Assembly: GCA_018806985.1 (NCBI GenBank)
Contig: JADANN010000336.1
Coordinates: 1,608,384 to 1,672,383 of the forward strand
Length of the DNA stretch: 64,000 bases
Origin: Angiostrongylus vasorum
Taxonomy: Eukaryota > Nematoda > Chromadorea > Rhabditida > Metastrongylidae
Direction: 5' to 3'
Shown piece by piece: positions 1-21,118 of this stretch. The notes beneath the pieces were generated by a model, which saw only the letters and a list, made by a program, of their open reading frames with translations, was not told the DNA's origin and searched no databases. Position 1 is the stretch's first letter, and the number at the start of each line of letters is the position of its first letter. Both the position numbers and the translations under genes were made by a program.

Positions 1-849
1 ACACTAATACGGAGAGTCATAGTCTTTCGTTTCCTACTTTAAGTTTTTTCTTCGATCTAACGTTGTCACTTCGCTAGTTTTGCTTTACTGCTATAGAATC
101 TGTTGTTCGTTCTACCACTTTTTTTTGTCATCTCTTGGTTTCTAGTCATCTTGCAAGTAAGTACAATGTTGTATTCATTTTAATTACTCCGTAGGATCTC
201 CTATTGGAATAAAACTGAAATTAGTTTTGTCAATGAATCGTACACTGAGTCTTTAAATGGTTTACAAGAAGGTTCAGCTGCCAGCCAAAGTATTTGTAGC
301 CTTTAATGATCGATAATGATAGACTGAACTTGTTCAGATCAAGATTTGTGGCTTTTAATATATTTGAAGGGCCCTTATGTCGCAGTGATCGGAGGCGCCC
401 TGCGATACACATGGGGTCGATTCTGCGCTCCAGGCTCACCAAGCCTTCCATCCCTCCGGAGTCGCCAAACTGGTGCCAGACTTGTCTGGGGGATAGTAGC
501 ACTGGCTCGATACACCGGCAGGCCACTGCGAGTCATTGTAAAGGCCAGATATGCATCCAATTACCTCCAAACCATGTTTGATGAAGTTGAATGCATGCGC
601 ATCCCTCCTGGAGTGATCAACACCGAGAGCTTTATCCTTGTTTTGTTCTGTTAGGAGATCATAGTTTTAATGAAGGTACTTCAAAAGAATGCAGGATTTG
701 CATAGGATTTTTCGTTCATATGTTTTCATTATTTTGGTGGACCTTAAATAACGGACTTTATGATCTTAAGAATCAGGATATACTAAATACCTCATTAATT
801 CCATCGATCGGCATACAGTATTGTAGTTAAGGAAGGATTATGGTCGGAC
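1..849. other. Upstream region of the HECT ligase gene
   Basis: Non-coding, AT-rich DNA before the first codon of the HECT gene. The only recognisable content is a tRNA-derived SINE at about 363-650. No convincing TATA box or splice-leader acceptor could be fixed. An out-of-frame ATG at 840 lies ten bases before the chosen start at 850 and runs into a stop after seven codons, so it is either a tiny upstream ORF or irrelevant if the mRNA is trans-spliced downstream of it. Confidence 0.5.
363..650 (+). mobile_element. SINE-A copy (tRNA-derived SINE)
   Basis: About 290 bp matching the other SINE-A copies in this window. It begins with a degraded tRNA-like head (box A region GTCGCAGTGATCGGAGG, box B region GGGTCGATTC), followed by a body ending near GAGAGCTTTATCCTT. 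Clear target-site duplications are not visible, so this is probably an older copy. Confidence 0.75.
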
Positions 850-10621
<9,772 letters not shown>

Positions 10622-11682
10622 TCTGTCTACCTTTCATCGCTACGCATATGTACACATGTTTTTAGCTTTCATATTCATTTTCCTGTACTTTTCATAATCA
10701 TCATTAAGTTCCCGGGTCTCCTTGTATGAAGTTATATATGTGTTTTATTCAGAGGCAGTTTTAAAGATTGATTTGACTCTATTGAAACCTATATGAGACT
10801 CTTTAGTCTCACTAATGTTAGGAAAGCTTTCATTCCCAGTGCACTATAGTGATTGGTGTTCCACTATTCAGATCCAGGCGAATGATTCAGAATTGTGCGA
10901 TAAAGATTCATACAATTATCTTGTCGTTTTCGTACACGTGGATTGGGCTACTGATAAGGAATTTAGTCACGGGAGGTCATTTTTATTGGTCGGTGGGTGC
11001 GCATCATTTTGGGGGGTTATGACGTCAGATGAGTTCCATTGTGTCAAAGAAGAATTGGAGTCATTGACTTACCATTTAAGCTCAGGTATGTCTTCCAATA
11101 ATTTGGTGAAGCGTCTTAGTAGTCGTCAAAAGAATTTGCTATCAATTCTGGCACGTGTTTATACGAGAATACGAAATTGGAGTCATTTCAACTTAGATCT
11201 GTGTTTTTCTTGACACTAAAAGTTTGATATCCTGTAATTTATGATTCCGAGATACGACCTATGATTGCAGCAGGAGGTTTTTGAATGTTAGGAATTATTT
11301 GTGCGACAGTAGTCTTTCCGACGTGGAAGCATTTGGGATACTGAGACGTTAATAAAGAGTAGTAATGGATAACGTCTTATTTGCGTTGGTCTTTCCGTTT
11401 TTGGATTATGAAAATGTCCAGAAACTTAGTATATACTATTTTAGGCCAAGACCGTTCTAGATGTGACTTAGCAATGCGAGAAAAGATTACGGTACTACTG
11501 TAAGTTTGAGTGATTCGCATTGTGGGAATGTGCTTGAAAGTGAAGTGAAAATTTCTTCCATTTCTAGGAAAGACGAATTCAATCTGCATCAGCAACGGTC
11601 TCAGCATGGATCTTCTTCTGTAGTTTGTTTCCTGTCTTTTCGGTAGCCATCGTAACGTAAATGATTTCTGTACTGTCTTAAG
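10622..11682. other. Intergenic region after the HECT gene
   Basis: No recognised element. An unassigned open frame of 132 codons (10815-11213, + strand) contains LVVFVHVDWATDKEF and is not similar to anything I recognise. No AATAAA follows the HECT stop closely, so the polyadenylation site cannot be placed. Confidence 0.35.
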
Positions 11683-11790
11683 ATGTCTGATGATGAGATG
11701 GACAGGATTCGAAAGTTAGTCTTTAACAAACTTCCTTTTCGAGAACTGCAAGGCTTAGTTGGCTCTCCTACGAACCAAGTAATTGTTCAG
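11683..11790 (+). CDS. Candidate first exon of an unrecognised gene
   Basis: An ATG preceded by CTTAAG (a possible trans-splice or splice acceptor) opens 36 codons starting MSDDEMDRIRKLVFNKLPF and ends CAG/GTTAGT, a good donor in phase 0. The acidic start and splice context look real, but the protein is not recognised and no downstream exon can be joined with certainty. It could be the start of the unknown + strand gene whose better exons lie at 22.4-26.8 kb. Confidence 0.35.
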
Positions 11791-13261
11791 GTTAGTACCG
11801 TATGCTGTCTGTGTGTCTTTCCCTCTCCTCACTTTAGCTATATTCGTTTTCTGTCCGTTTTTTTCCCACGTACACAACCCAGGTTTCCATTTTTTCCGAT
11901 CATTCTCGACTTTTGAACAGGTTGTCTAACTAGTGTCAATCGTAGAATAATAAAAAGATGCAACATTCGGGATTTTCACTTAGAAATATAGTACTGCTTC
12001 CGTACTACCAAATTCTTAGGATCTGTCTAGTCCTTTGATATACCAAATGATCTATCCTTTCCATATCATAGAATCTACCGAATAGGATCAGTACCCTTCG
12101 GCTACCTTTTAAACCACGAAACACAGAAAGGAGGAGAAAAGGTAGATCTTTTGCGTAATCGTTTTGTATTTCTATACATTTCTATTCGTAATAGTTTTGT
12201 TGTTTAGAGTTATTTAGAAATATTTGTTGGGATTTGGGAAGTTAAAGATATGAATGTTAATATTTCCTTTAATATTAAATGAAGGCTTATGAGGACTTGG
12301 ACTCTGGAAGTGCAGAGTTAGAGACTCCATGCAATATAAACATGGTCGCTGGTTCGGTTACGAGCTAGGCCAATCGAGCGTACAGTCTATCTTCAGTCGG
12401 GAAATTGGCATCAGTGTTGAATGTGGGGAACTCCTTCCTATCAAAAAAGCGACTGTCTGTACTCAGGACTCGATAACTTTCTAATAGAGCTATTTCTTAA
12501 AAAAGATAAAATTCGAATAGCAGTCGAACTCACATGCAAATCTAAAGTCCTTCGTGGATGATGGATGTGAGGCAATGAACCGAATGGGAGTGCTAGGATC
12601 AGCAAAATATGTAATGTCGATCATATAAAAAAAGGTATTATAAGGTGACTTGAGATAATTTTAGTAGACTATCTCATTTATGCACTTGTCGTATAACTTA
12701 AATCAAAAAATCAGCGATGTTTCAGAAGGAGGTTCCAATGAGAGGACCTTCGTGAGGAATGGTGGACGTCGAATCTTATTGACTGACTACTATCCATACA
12801 AATCCATCCAGCTAGGTTGTTTCTATGTCAGTGCAGTGTGTTTTTTTTCACTTTGAGGTTTTCCAAATATCCGTTTTAGTTCTGTAAATCATCCATTTAC
12901 CTATCATATTCCTGGCCACCTAAAGGAGCGCATATTCGTCTAATTATAGAATAAAACGTGAAACCAACGAACAAGTTCGTGTGAGAAGACATTCACAGCG
13001 TTGCTATCGGCTGATCACAACTCATTCTTGTGAAAGCAGTACTACATACGATAGTACTGCAGTCATTTTTTTTTGCATCTTCTTAGAATGGCAATTTTAT
13101 GACCGTTTATAGGAAAACCATGCTAATTTCAATGATAGGAGATTACTCAGTGAGATTCTTTCTAGTCAGTCAACTAACTAATCCTATAATAGTGATCTTT
13201 TTACTGCCTGAATTTAAATTTTAGAAACTCCCACGTCCGACTTTCTATTAACCTCGGCATT
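11791..13261. other. Unannotated stretch with a possible degenerate SINE
   Basis: Mostly featureless AT-rich DNA. At 12297-12430 a weak resemblance to the SINE-A head can be read (GAGACTCCATGCAATATAAA followed by CATGG), suggesting a very old tRNA-derived copy. No coding exon is supported. Confidence 0.35.
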
Positions 13262-13337
13262 GATCAAGTAATTCTTCGTATTCTTGTTAAGCAAACACGA
13301 GGTCTTATTTTTATTCTTTATTCACGAACAAGCTGAC
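13262..13337 (+). repeat. 5' terminal inverted repeat of the PLE
   Basis: Nearly the exact reverse complement of 15468-15543, including TCGTATTCTTGTTAAGCAAA and CACGAACAAGCTGAC. The match stops right after GCTGAC, within three bases of the predicted hammerhead cleavage point in the other arm. Confidence 0.85.
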
Positions 13338-13381
13338 ATAGACAACAAGAGCCCAATAATGAAGTTGATGTTAAATTTCGG

Positions 13382-14104
13382 ATGTTTACGAATGAAACTT
13401 TCAAAGTCCTTAATCACTATCGCGCGAAAAGATACAGCTCCAACCTCACTGAAGTGCAAAAACGTGGTGTGCGAGAGGTGCGAAAGCTGATAAGATTGAA
13501 AAACATAAGACTATCCGTTATTGTTGAGGGTGGAGAGTTTGTCGTAATTCGCCATCAGTTAGATGTTGAGGTAACGAAAAAGCATCTTGAAGATGCTTCA
13601 CTTTATCGCCCATCATCTGACAAGGAGTTTAAAAGTAAATACCGAAAATTGAACCACGAATGGGCCAAAATGGCAAGGGCTGCTAGTTTAAAACCATCAG
13701 TTATCTCTCAACTAAAAGTTGACTTACCAACATGTCCCGTCTTGTACTTGCTTATAAGAACTCATAAGCTGGTATCCAGCCACGATCTTGCGTCTACCGA
13801 TCCATCATTGTCTAAGGTTGGCCCAACCATTAGCTGTGTAGACGGGCCAACAGATAGGATAGCATGGTTTTTAACCCTAATATTTAACCAGTTGTTGAAA
13901 CACATTCCAGCCCATCTTACGAATACTCATATGTTTCTGGATCGTCTAGGTACTGCGCAGCGCAACAGCGCGCACGTCATGGAGTCCTTCGACGTTACCA
14001 CTCTTTATACAAACGTGTCGAATGACTCCGCAATGCAAGCCATATTCGAACTCCTTACACAACACGAAGGAGAAATAAACATCTATGGCTTCAATATAGA
14101 GTAG
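13382..14104 (+). pseudogene. PLE reverse transcriptase, N-terminal part
   Basis: 240 codons ending at an internal TAG. It includes a PVLYLLIRTHK segment, the VGPTISCVDGPTDRIAWFL motif region and the catalytic-aspartate motif SFDVTTLYTNV near the end. The second copy shows glutamine (CAG) at the stop position, so the original ORF ran on into 14105. Confidence 0.8.
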
Positions 14105-14536
14105 TTGATGGCACTCTTAAAAGAATGCTTGAGCTGCTCAATCTTCAGATTGTCCGGAAAGTATTACGCTCAAATAAGAGGGTTGGCAATGGGACAACGA
14201 CTGGCACCAAGCCTTGCCATTGCGTTTATGTCTAAGGTGGAAGCACCGGTGACCGATCTCGGGCCGCTACTCTACTGTAGATATATAGATGACTGTTTTA
14301 TCCTTTGCTCAACACTAGAGGAAATGGACAAATGTTTCGAGTTGGTGAATGGACAGTCAGAGTATATCAAGTTCACCCGAGAGAAACCGAAAGAAAACTG
14401 GCTTCCATTCCTGAACGTCGAAATTAGCTTTCAGAAAATGGCTACATTACGAAGTGGTGCCGAAAGCCAAGTAATAAAAACATCTTGGTTCATTACCTCT
14501 CCTCTCACCCTTCTCACACGAAAAGGGCGCTTGTAA
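14105..14536 (+). pseudogene. PLE reverse transcriptase, C-terminal part
   Basis: Continues in the same frame after the TAG. Contains GLAMGQRLAPSLA and the active-site CRYIDDCF. A one-base deletion around 14430 relative to copy 2 shifts the frame, so the last 35 or so residues here are out of register with the element's true protein. Confidence 0.8.
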
Positions 14537-14562
14537 GAAACATGTTTTGAACCGCAACCAAC

Positions 14563-15015
14563 GTGTGCACGGGAAGAGAGCAGAGAGAGGAGTCCCAGAA
14601 CTTGGCGCGGCAAATAGCCATTTCTAATGGCTATGAAACTGTAGCTCGGGACAGGTGTAGAGGAAATCCTAGGCCTCCAAACGACAACTCTAGCGATAAA
14701 ATGGTCCCGTTTATCCTACCCTTCATCTCAAATGATGTAAGTGCAGCTATAAAACGCTGCTTAAGAAGGGCGGGTCTAGAGAATTCGGTAAACGTAGTTG
14801 AAATGCCACCGAGTAATCTTAGGCGCCAGCTAGTTCGTAACCGCCTATATGACCGTCTATGTGCAACGCAAAATTGCATAGCTTGCCCTAATGGTAGAGA
14901 CGGTGATTGCATGAGCTCGGGTATAGTTTATCTGATTTCGTGTAAGGCGTGCGGAGACGAATACATTGGCGAAACGGGCAGACCCCCTGTGTGTCCGCAT
15001 AAAAAGAACACCTAG
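14563..15015 (+). pseudogene. PLE GIY-YIG endonuclease region
   Basis: Contains cysteines spaced as in PLE endonucleases (CATQNCIACPNGRDGDC) followed by GIVYLISCKACGDEYIGETGR. The catalytic GIY is represented by IVY and the YIG by YIG, as usual in PLEs. A base change in the run of C around 14990 shifts the frame before the RIKEH motif that is present in copy 2. Confidence 0.8.
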
Positions 15016-15435
15016 TCGGCAGACGTAAACCAAATACCCCACTAGGCACTCATAGGACCCAGAGACATAGGGGGGCAGGACTTTTGAAGTACGTGTCACG
15101 ATCCTCGCACAGGATTCGAGAACACAAGCGCGCAAAACTCTCGAGGCGTTCTGGATTAATTCCAGAAATCCGAAAGTGAACCGCAGGAAGAATGCCTCAT
15201 TATCACGCGTGATATTGGGCAGTATATAAGCCTGTTGTTCTGATGGGATGGGAACATTACGATTCCATGTGAATTCTGTGTGGTTGGTCTCCACGCTACA
15301 TACTCAGTGGAAGCCTCATAGAAAGCGGTGAGTGTGCAAAGCTGTGTTCAATGTCATTGAAATCTTGGTTCAGCGTCTTCTCTGTTTGGTTATGGAGGTG
15401 TTTGGCCGAATACATTGCTGTCAAGTTGACCTTTC

Positions 15436-15476
15436 CAGGCTCTGAGGAAGGCGAAATCCGCCAAAACGTCAGCTTG
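15436..15476 (+). ncRNA. Hammerhead-ribozyme-like motif, PLE copy 1
   Basis: Order of parts: stem I strand CAGGCT, core CTGAGGA, one extra A, stem II GGCG-AAATC-CGCC, core AAAA (GAAA in copy 2), CGTC, stem I strand AGCTTG. Stem I pairs 6 bp, including one G-T. Helix III is essentially absent, as known for the minimal hammerheads of Penelope elements. The G-to-A change in GAAA predicts loss of activity in this copy. Confidence 0.55.
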
Positions 15477-15543
15477 TTCGTGAATAAAGAATAAAAATAA
15501 CACCTCGTGTTTGCTCAACAAGAATACGAAGAATTACTTGATC
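15468..15543 (+). repeat. 3' terminal inverted repeat of the PLE
   Basis: Pairs with 13262-13337. It begins at GTCAGCTTGTTCG, overlapping the hammerhead cleavage site, and ends GAATTACTTGATC. Confidence 0.85.
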
Positions 15544-15609
15544 CAGTTAATAGAATGTCGGACGTGGGATTTATTGCAAGTTAAAATTTATTATGCCGCA
15601 AACAACAGC

Positions 15610-15817
<208 letters not shown>

Positions 15818-15854
15818 CAATATGACACATACATATACACATAAATACATCTAC

Positions 15855-15877
15855 ATATATATATATATATATAACAT

Positions 15878-15915
<38 letters not shown>
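15855..15915. repeat. (TA)n tracts
   Basis: Two alternating TA runs (about 15855-15872 and 15881-15915) separated by ACATAACA, just after the CA tract. Together they form a compound microsatellite. Confidence 0.95.
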
Positions 15916-15917
<2 letters not shown>

Positions 15918-16130
15918 CATAACGAACATAGCCCTCCATTTGTTAAAAGGTATATCCAGGAATTGTGGCAGTGCTGTGAAGCGCTTGTGACGAATATTCT
16001 TTTTTTCTAGTTTAACAAAATACACCTCGAACAGAATCCATTAATGGTTTGCATCTGTCCTCCAGAAATAGCAGGATGATCGGAACACGTAGGACAATCA
16101 TTGGGAAAAACAAAAGAAAAAATGAATTGA

Positions 16131-16275
16131 TACAACCACAATGATGCTGAGATATTTGCAAAACACCGTATCGCAGGTGTCTGCGGTGGGGAACGAACGC
16201 GCTATTGTCCTATTCCCCACTGCAGATACCTGCGGTCCGGAGTTTTGCAAATATCTCAGCAACATTGTGGTTGTA
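16131..16275. repeat. SINE-B-derived hairpin (inverted pair)
   Basis: Arms of about 63 bp. Left arm begins TACAACCACAATGATGCTGA and right arm ends TCAGCAACATTGTGGTTGTA. The loop is about 17 bp. Each arm contains the SINE-B tail plus the start of its tRNA-like head, so this is two fused, inverted SINE-B ends or a foldback element related to SINE-B. Confidence 0.85.
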
Positions 16276-16344
16276 TTTCATTTAATACCCTGCCATAAAA
16301 ATTGTAGAAGGCAGAAAATAAAAAAGTAAACATTATATATAATT

Positions 16345-16450
16345 TGCCGATCCGGGAGGTATGGAATGCGTGGTGAGCCTTGGAAGCGGGGATCGATTCC
16401 ACGTGTGTGTTGCAGGGCGTCTCCAACCACTGCGCCACACGCGCTCCCTA
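16345..16450 (-). mobile_element. SINE-A fragment (head portion)
   Basis: Minus-strand 5' part of SINE-A: GCGTGTGGCGCAGTGGTTGG (box A) and GGAATCGATCCCC (box B), ending at the ATCGGCAAATT landmark. The 3' body is missing. Confidence 0.75.
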
Positions 16451-16604
16451 TATTTATGTATAGATGGTCAAAGACCATTTTCTTCCAGAAGTTATTTTTT
16501 TCCGGTACTCCTTCATTAATTATAAATTACCATGACACATATGGTGAAATATATCCATAGTTAACTTTTTATTTGGTTCCTACTACAGTTTTTCATGGCA
16601 TGAT

Positions 16605-16780
16605 ATTATGCGAAATACAACCACAATAATGCTGAGATATTTGCAAAACACTGTTTCGCAGGTGTCTGCGGTGGGGATCGAACGCACTGTTGATCTTTCC
16701 GGGGCTAAAGCGTTCACCACCTCACCATGCGGGTCCTTTGTTTCGCTTGTCTCTCAGCTAGTTTTTTATCGATCAGTGCA
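16605..16780 (-). mobile_element. SINE-B copy
   Basis: Same structure as the copy at 4377. Tail ATACAACCACAATAATGCTG; tRNA-like head on the minus strand with GCATGGTGAGGTGGTGAACG and GTTCGATCCCCACC. Confidence 0.7.
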
Positions 16781-18535
16781 ATCAGCAACCACCATTGTAT
16801 CTATAGCGTCACAATATTTGACATGACGCATGACGTGGATGTTCCAGATTTCCGTTTCAATGTCACAGAACGGAAATGGAATAGAATGGAAACAGAACAA
16901 CTGTGTATGCATTTCACGTCCTTCAAGCAGTCTACTGTACCGTATCGCATGTCAACACGAAGGAAAGAGGTAATGTGCTTCGACGGTTCGAAGTGATGAA
17001 AAAGTCGAAGCAAAAAAAGTTTTCTAGGTATCTGTCAACATATCTTGTACCGTTCTCTCTAATCAATGGAATATACGCGAACGATCATGATCTTTTCATC
17101 AGAGTAGGTGATGGTTCACATCAACCGTGATTTATTTCAAGAATTAAAGTCGGCCGTTAGTTGGTTATCACTCATACTTGAGGGCAGGTCAACCGCTTGA
17201 CTTGACATCTTTTTATTTCTAATCATTTATTTTGCCTCACTAAGGTTCCGTCGTGTCCTTTTTGTACTCAATCGTTAGCATGTCCAGTGCAGACCAGTGT
17301 GCCAGGATTTTGACTTGAAAATCGTTCTACACTTGAAGACATCGAAAACCATTCTTGGGACGAATTTGTCCTTCAGTCCAGAGAGGCTGTTGCTTGTGAG
17401 TGGAGTAGAAACGTTGCGAGAGTGATCTTATAAATAAGGCGTGTACTTTTTTCCCTGGATAGGTCCTGTAGCGATAAATTGACTTGCGCCGAGCTAGTGA
17501 TAGGAAGGCAGTTACCAATGATGAGAGTGACTGTTCCGTCAGAAGATATGCGAGGGTAGACTGACCTAAATGAGTTGATTTCAATTCACAACGCGTGGAA
17601 CGAGGGATTTAGATGGCGGTTAGGTTCGGAGAAGAACTATACCTTTCTACCTACTGACTAGGAATTTTGACCTATGTTATCCCGTGCACGGTCCAGCAAG
17701 GAGCAATGGTGAAGTGAATGTTTTCAACACTGTTACCGTGTGCATATGATTTATCTTTCTTTAACACCGATTTGCACGTCGATAAATTTGGACTTCAAAA
17801 GGAAATTAATCTCACTTACCAAGTTGTGAGTTTGATCGAGAAAATGATTATAACATAGCAAAGAGAAATGTTTATAGTGAGAATAGAAAAAACTGGAGTA
17901 TATAACAAAACGACAAAAAAGACCTAAACCACTCGTTTCTATGAATAAATAGCAGGGAAGTGCTTAAGCATGTTCCCTCTTTGATCTTTTTCTCTCCGTA
18001 CAGCATTTCATATGAGTGGTCTCCTTCGCCGACTGTGAAGTCGTTCTTCCTTTATCCAGAACTCATTCATTTTACCCCTAAAAGAGCATATAATATTGTA
18101 TTTCTGTCACCGAAGAAGAATTCGTCTCCATTCGGTTTCAATCTCATCAAAAGTGCCATAATCTATAGGTTTTCATACTACAACTTTGTCTCCGTCTTTG
18201 AGTTCCATAACCAACTGACAATTCTCAAAAAGATGACGATGTCGTTCATCTTACAAAGATTTCAGAGGATTTCTACGTTCGTGATCTGTCGTGTCCATCA
18301 CTAGGAGACTATATTGAGTAACGATGGACCACTCGACGACATGGTGTCACATTATTGTGTGTAGTTTTCGATAGCGATAATGGAAAAGCGTTAGAGTAGA
18401 GAAGTAGAAATGTGGACAAATAGGCTTTCTATGACAACGCCAACCGATTGTAGGCGGAAAAGAAGCAATAGGAAGACCGTTTAAGGACCTGTAGATGAAT
18501 CATCTTTTTCATAGTCAACAGGACGATAAAAGATT
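16781..18535. other. Unannotated region
   Basis: No recognised gene or repeat. A 114-codon + strand open frame (17960-18304) and, within the same segment, a short frame reading KDDDVVHLTKISEDFYVRD (about 18230-18305) were seen. The latter is preceded by in-frame stops and could be a decayed exon. Neither is assigned. Confidence 0.3.
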
Positions 18536-18539
18536 AAAA

Positions 18540-18742
18540 ATAGATGAAGCTCTCGGCGTTGATCAATCCCTGAGGGAGGCGCCATGCAATCGTGACTCGC
18601 GATGGCCTACTGATGTATCAAGCCAGTGCTGCTATCCTTTAGACAAATCTGGTGCCAATTTGCCGGCCCTGGAGGGATGAAAGGCTTGGTGGGCCATGGA
18701 CGCGGGGACCGATTCCACGTGTGCGTTGCAGGGCCCCTAGAA
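18540..18742 (-). mobile_element. SINE-A copy
   Basis: Reverse copy running from GAAGCTCTCGGCGTTGATCA (3' end) to the tRNA-like head with GGAATCGGTCCCC. A central deletion of about 70 bp compared with full-length copies removes the AATGCATATCTGGCC part. Confidence 0.75.
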
Positions 18743-19501
18743 ATCATTGCTTAATTTTTTTTGGCTTCGTAGAAGTGCTTTATGTGATAAGGCGGTCCAA
18801 CTTTTTGGAGTACACTCATTGAAGAATCAGATGCTAGCTATAAAGACCCCTTTCTCATCGAAACTGGCAAGGATGGGCCACATTAGAGCGCTTCCACACT
18901 TCTCGAATACTGTCTTTCTGAAAAAATGTTACGATGACATTTGCGCAGCATGTAGCTGGTTGTTTAAAGAAATTGATATTAATAGTGTCTCTTCTTCGGT
19001 TCGTTATATTTTTCTTTTAAACGCTGAGAGCACTGACCTGTAGGGCGATGAATGGAGGAGGCTTGAGCAAACTTCTTCACCGTAGAACCAGTACTATGCT
19101 ATAAGATGGAGAGAAATGCTCCACGGATTTTCCTAGTGTCGTGCAGAAGTTTATAATTCACACTTAGTTGAATGACAATTTAAAGAGATCGACTTTTAGC
19201 TTGACTCCAGTGCCTTGTCAGAGTCATGTTTCTGTGATGGCAGAGCTGTCGATTTTGACGCGACTCATGGAGAACGTTCGAATTCACTTTTTTTCATCAC
19301 ATCGTTTTAAGGTTAGTTGGAATGAATAGAATAGAAAGCGCTTAGATATGAGGGAATACAATTTCACGGAAAGTAAGCTGGAATGCTGACGGGTAAAACT
19401 TTCAAATTCTCAGCTTCTTCAGAACTGCAGCTCATCATTTTTTGTGAGCGCCTTTTAACTTTGAACAAGTCGTATTTCACGAAGATTCTTCAACCATTCA
19501 G

Positions 19502-19655
19502 TGAATTCTCCAAGGTGTGTTTGATTCCGGTTAAAAGTTGGCAACAAATGGTGGAGCACGGTACCTCTGCTGTAGGTGTTGGTCGGATACCCAGGGGTAA
19601 TGTTTTCGAGGAAGACGTTCCCTATTCTTTGGGGACCATTCGCAGACAATCTGCG
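19502..19655 (+). CDS. Candidate internal exon, product unrecognised
   Basis: Acceptor CATTCAG at 19501, donor GCG/GTGATG at 19656, open throughout. The frame reads EFSKVCLIPVKSWQQMVEHG and later GRIPRGNVFEEDVPYSLGTI. Amino-acid composition and splice sites are credible, but no neighbour exon can be joined and no family is recognised. Confidence 0.3.
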
Positions 19656-19799
19656 GTGATGCAAATGTTAGCAGCGCTGTTCAACGTCTTATGGCAGTTC
19701 TAGCCTATCTACTCCTTAAAAATTTTCCGCCTCCATCAATCTTTTTAGTTTCTTTGCTTTACTGGGTTGAAGAATCACAAGTTGTCATAAGTAGATAAT

Positions 19800-21118
19800 G
19801 TCGATGTGTGCTTGCCACGGATCTCCCTCACATGAGGGATCTCGAGCCGGTTATTCGCGAGGCTACGAGGCGCGTCCCCAGGTGGCGCATAGGGGGGTTA
19901 GTGGTGGACCAAAAGCGACCTGTGCTTCCCTGAGACGCAGGTGGATCCAGGGGATGGACTCCCTGTTTCTGCTGCGCCGATTTGACACATACCGTTTTAC
20001 GAGGACGTACTCATACATTCGTGAGTGGATGCGTTCTAGTTTATGCAGATTGTATTCTGCGAGTCAATTCGACCAGAAGCCTGCAATCAAGTGACAGGGA
20101 AGTATATGGTAGGCGGTTAGGAGTCGCTTCCAACAAATAAGCTCCATGTCCACTCTGGGAGAGCCTGGCAAGCTACCTCTGAGTATACCCAGCCCCCACG
20201 TACGTTCAGAGCACAGCAAGCTATATGTAGGTACCAAAATGCTAAACGTAGTAAAAAAAAACTGGGTCTCATTCCCCTGACCCCGAAAGAGCTCCCAATT
20301 TCGTAGCATTGGGTAGGACGAGTACGGAGAGAGCTACTAAAATCTCAGGGTCAATGGAAGCTGCCTGGATGACGAATAACTAAGGTGACGATCTGTACCT
20401 ACAATGCATGCACACTTGCATCCGAGTCCTCGATAGAAGACTTGCTCATGCAAGCAAGAAGGATGAGGTACGACGTCATCGGCGTGGCCGAGACGAGATG
20501 ACGCCACCCATTCAACGCCGTCTATGACACCGGAGAAGAACTGTTCCTCGGATCATGCGACAGTAGAGGAGTCGGCGGCGTCAGCGTTCTCGTCAACACG
20601 AGTTTGTCCATGAACATCGATTCATTCGAACAACTTACAACCCGAATCGGACGTTTGCGAATAAAAAAGATGTGGATCAATATCGGCTTTGACAATCTTC
20701 GTCGTTTACGTGCCGACGTCAAACTACGGCGAAGAAGAAGACCAAGCGTTCTGTATGGACTTGGAGAAGTTCTACGTAGAAGACAATACGTTCTTCAAGG
20801 TCATCATTGGAGATTTCAACGCCAAGATTGGACCAAGAAGAATGTCTGAAGAACGTCACATTGGGACCCACGGATTAGAATGGAACGAACAGGGTGAGCG
20901 GCTGTCTGAGTTTATCATGGCGGCCATGACCCATCGTAACTGGCAACTCCCATCCATCCACGAAGAGTCTAAAGGGAAAAAATATGGTGCTTGACGAGTG
21001 CCTAGAGCGAGCAGAACCCACTGGGCTACTCTTGCACGCGACAGGGGAAAAATGGAAGAATTACTGGCGCCCGCGCGAGTCACTCGACGATCAACGGGGG
21101 CTACAGGTGATACAGGTG
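19800..21118 (+). mobile_element. Internally deleted RTE-type non-LTR retrotransposon, copy 2
   Basis: The 5' region (19810-20340) is shared in inverse orientation with 3890-4370. From 20395 an AP-type endonuclease can be read: [25 protein letters not shown] (catalytic Glu), GGVSVLVN, IFVVYVPTS and IGDFNAKIG (catalytic Asp), typical of RTE/craniofacial-type LINEs. It has a stop after AETR and a frameshift near 20690. At about 20990 the sequence jumps directly to the 3' end of the element (WATLARDRGKMEELLAPARV-like frame), so the rest of the endonuclease and the whole RT are deleted. The end shows GATACAGGT-type tail repeats. Confidence 0.8.

Larger units (their letters stand above)
13262..15543 (+). 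mobile_element. Penelope-like retroelement, copy 1 (inactive)
   Basis: A 2.28-kb element bounded by inverted repeats of about 76 bp (13262-13337 and 15468-15543). It encodes an RT with Penelope-type motifs SFDVTTLYTNV, GLAMGQRLAPSLAIAF and CRYIDDCF (the YIDD active site), then a CCHH-like cysteine cluster and a GIY-YIG nuclease (GIVYLISCKACGDEYIGETGR). It is inactive: an in-frame TAG at 14102-14104 (CAG in copy 2), a one-base frameshift near 14430, a TGA between RT and nuclease, and a frameshift near 14990. A hammerhead-like motif lies at 15436-15476. Confidence 0.9.

Noticed and set aside
230..581. Overlapping ORFs on both strands around the first SINE
   Set aside because: They lie in SINE-A sequence and similar frames appear at each SINE copy.
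14631..15294. Minus-strand ORFs of 93 and 145 codons
   Set aside because: Antisense shadows of the PLE nuclease region; the same shadows occur in copy 2 at 33025-33596.
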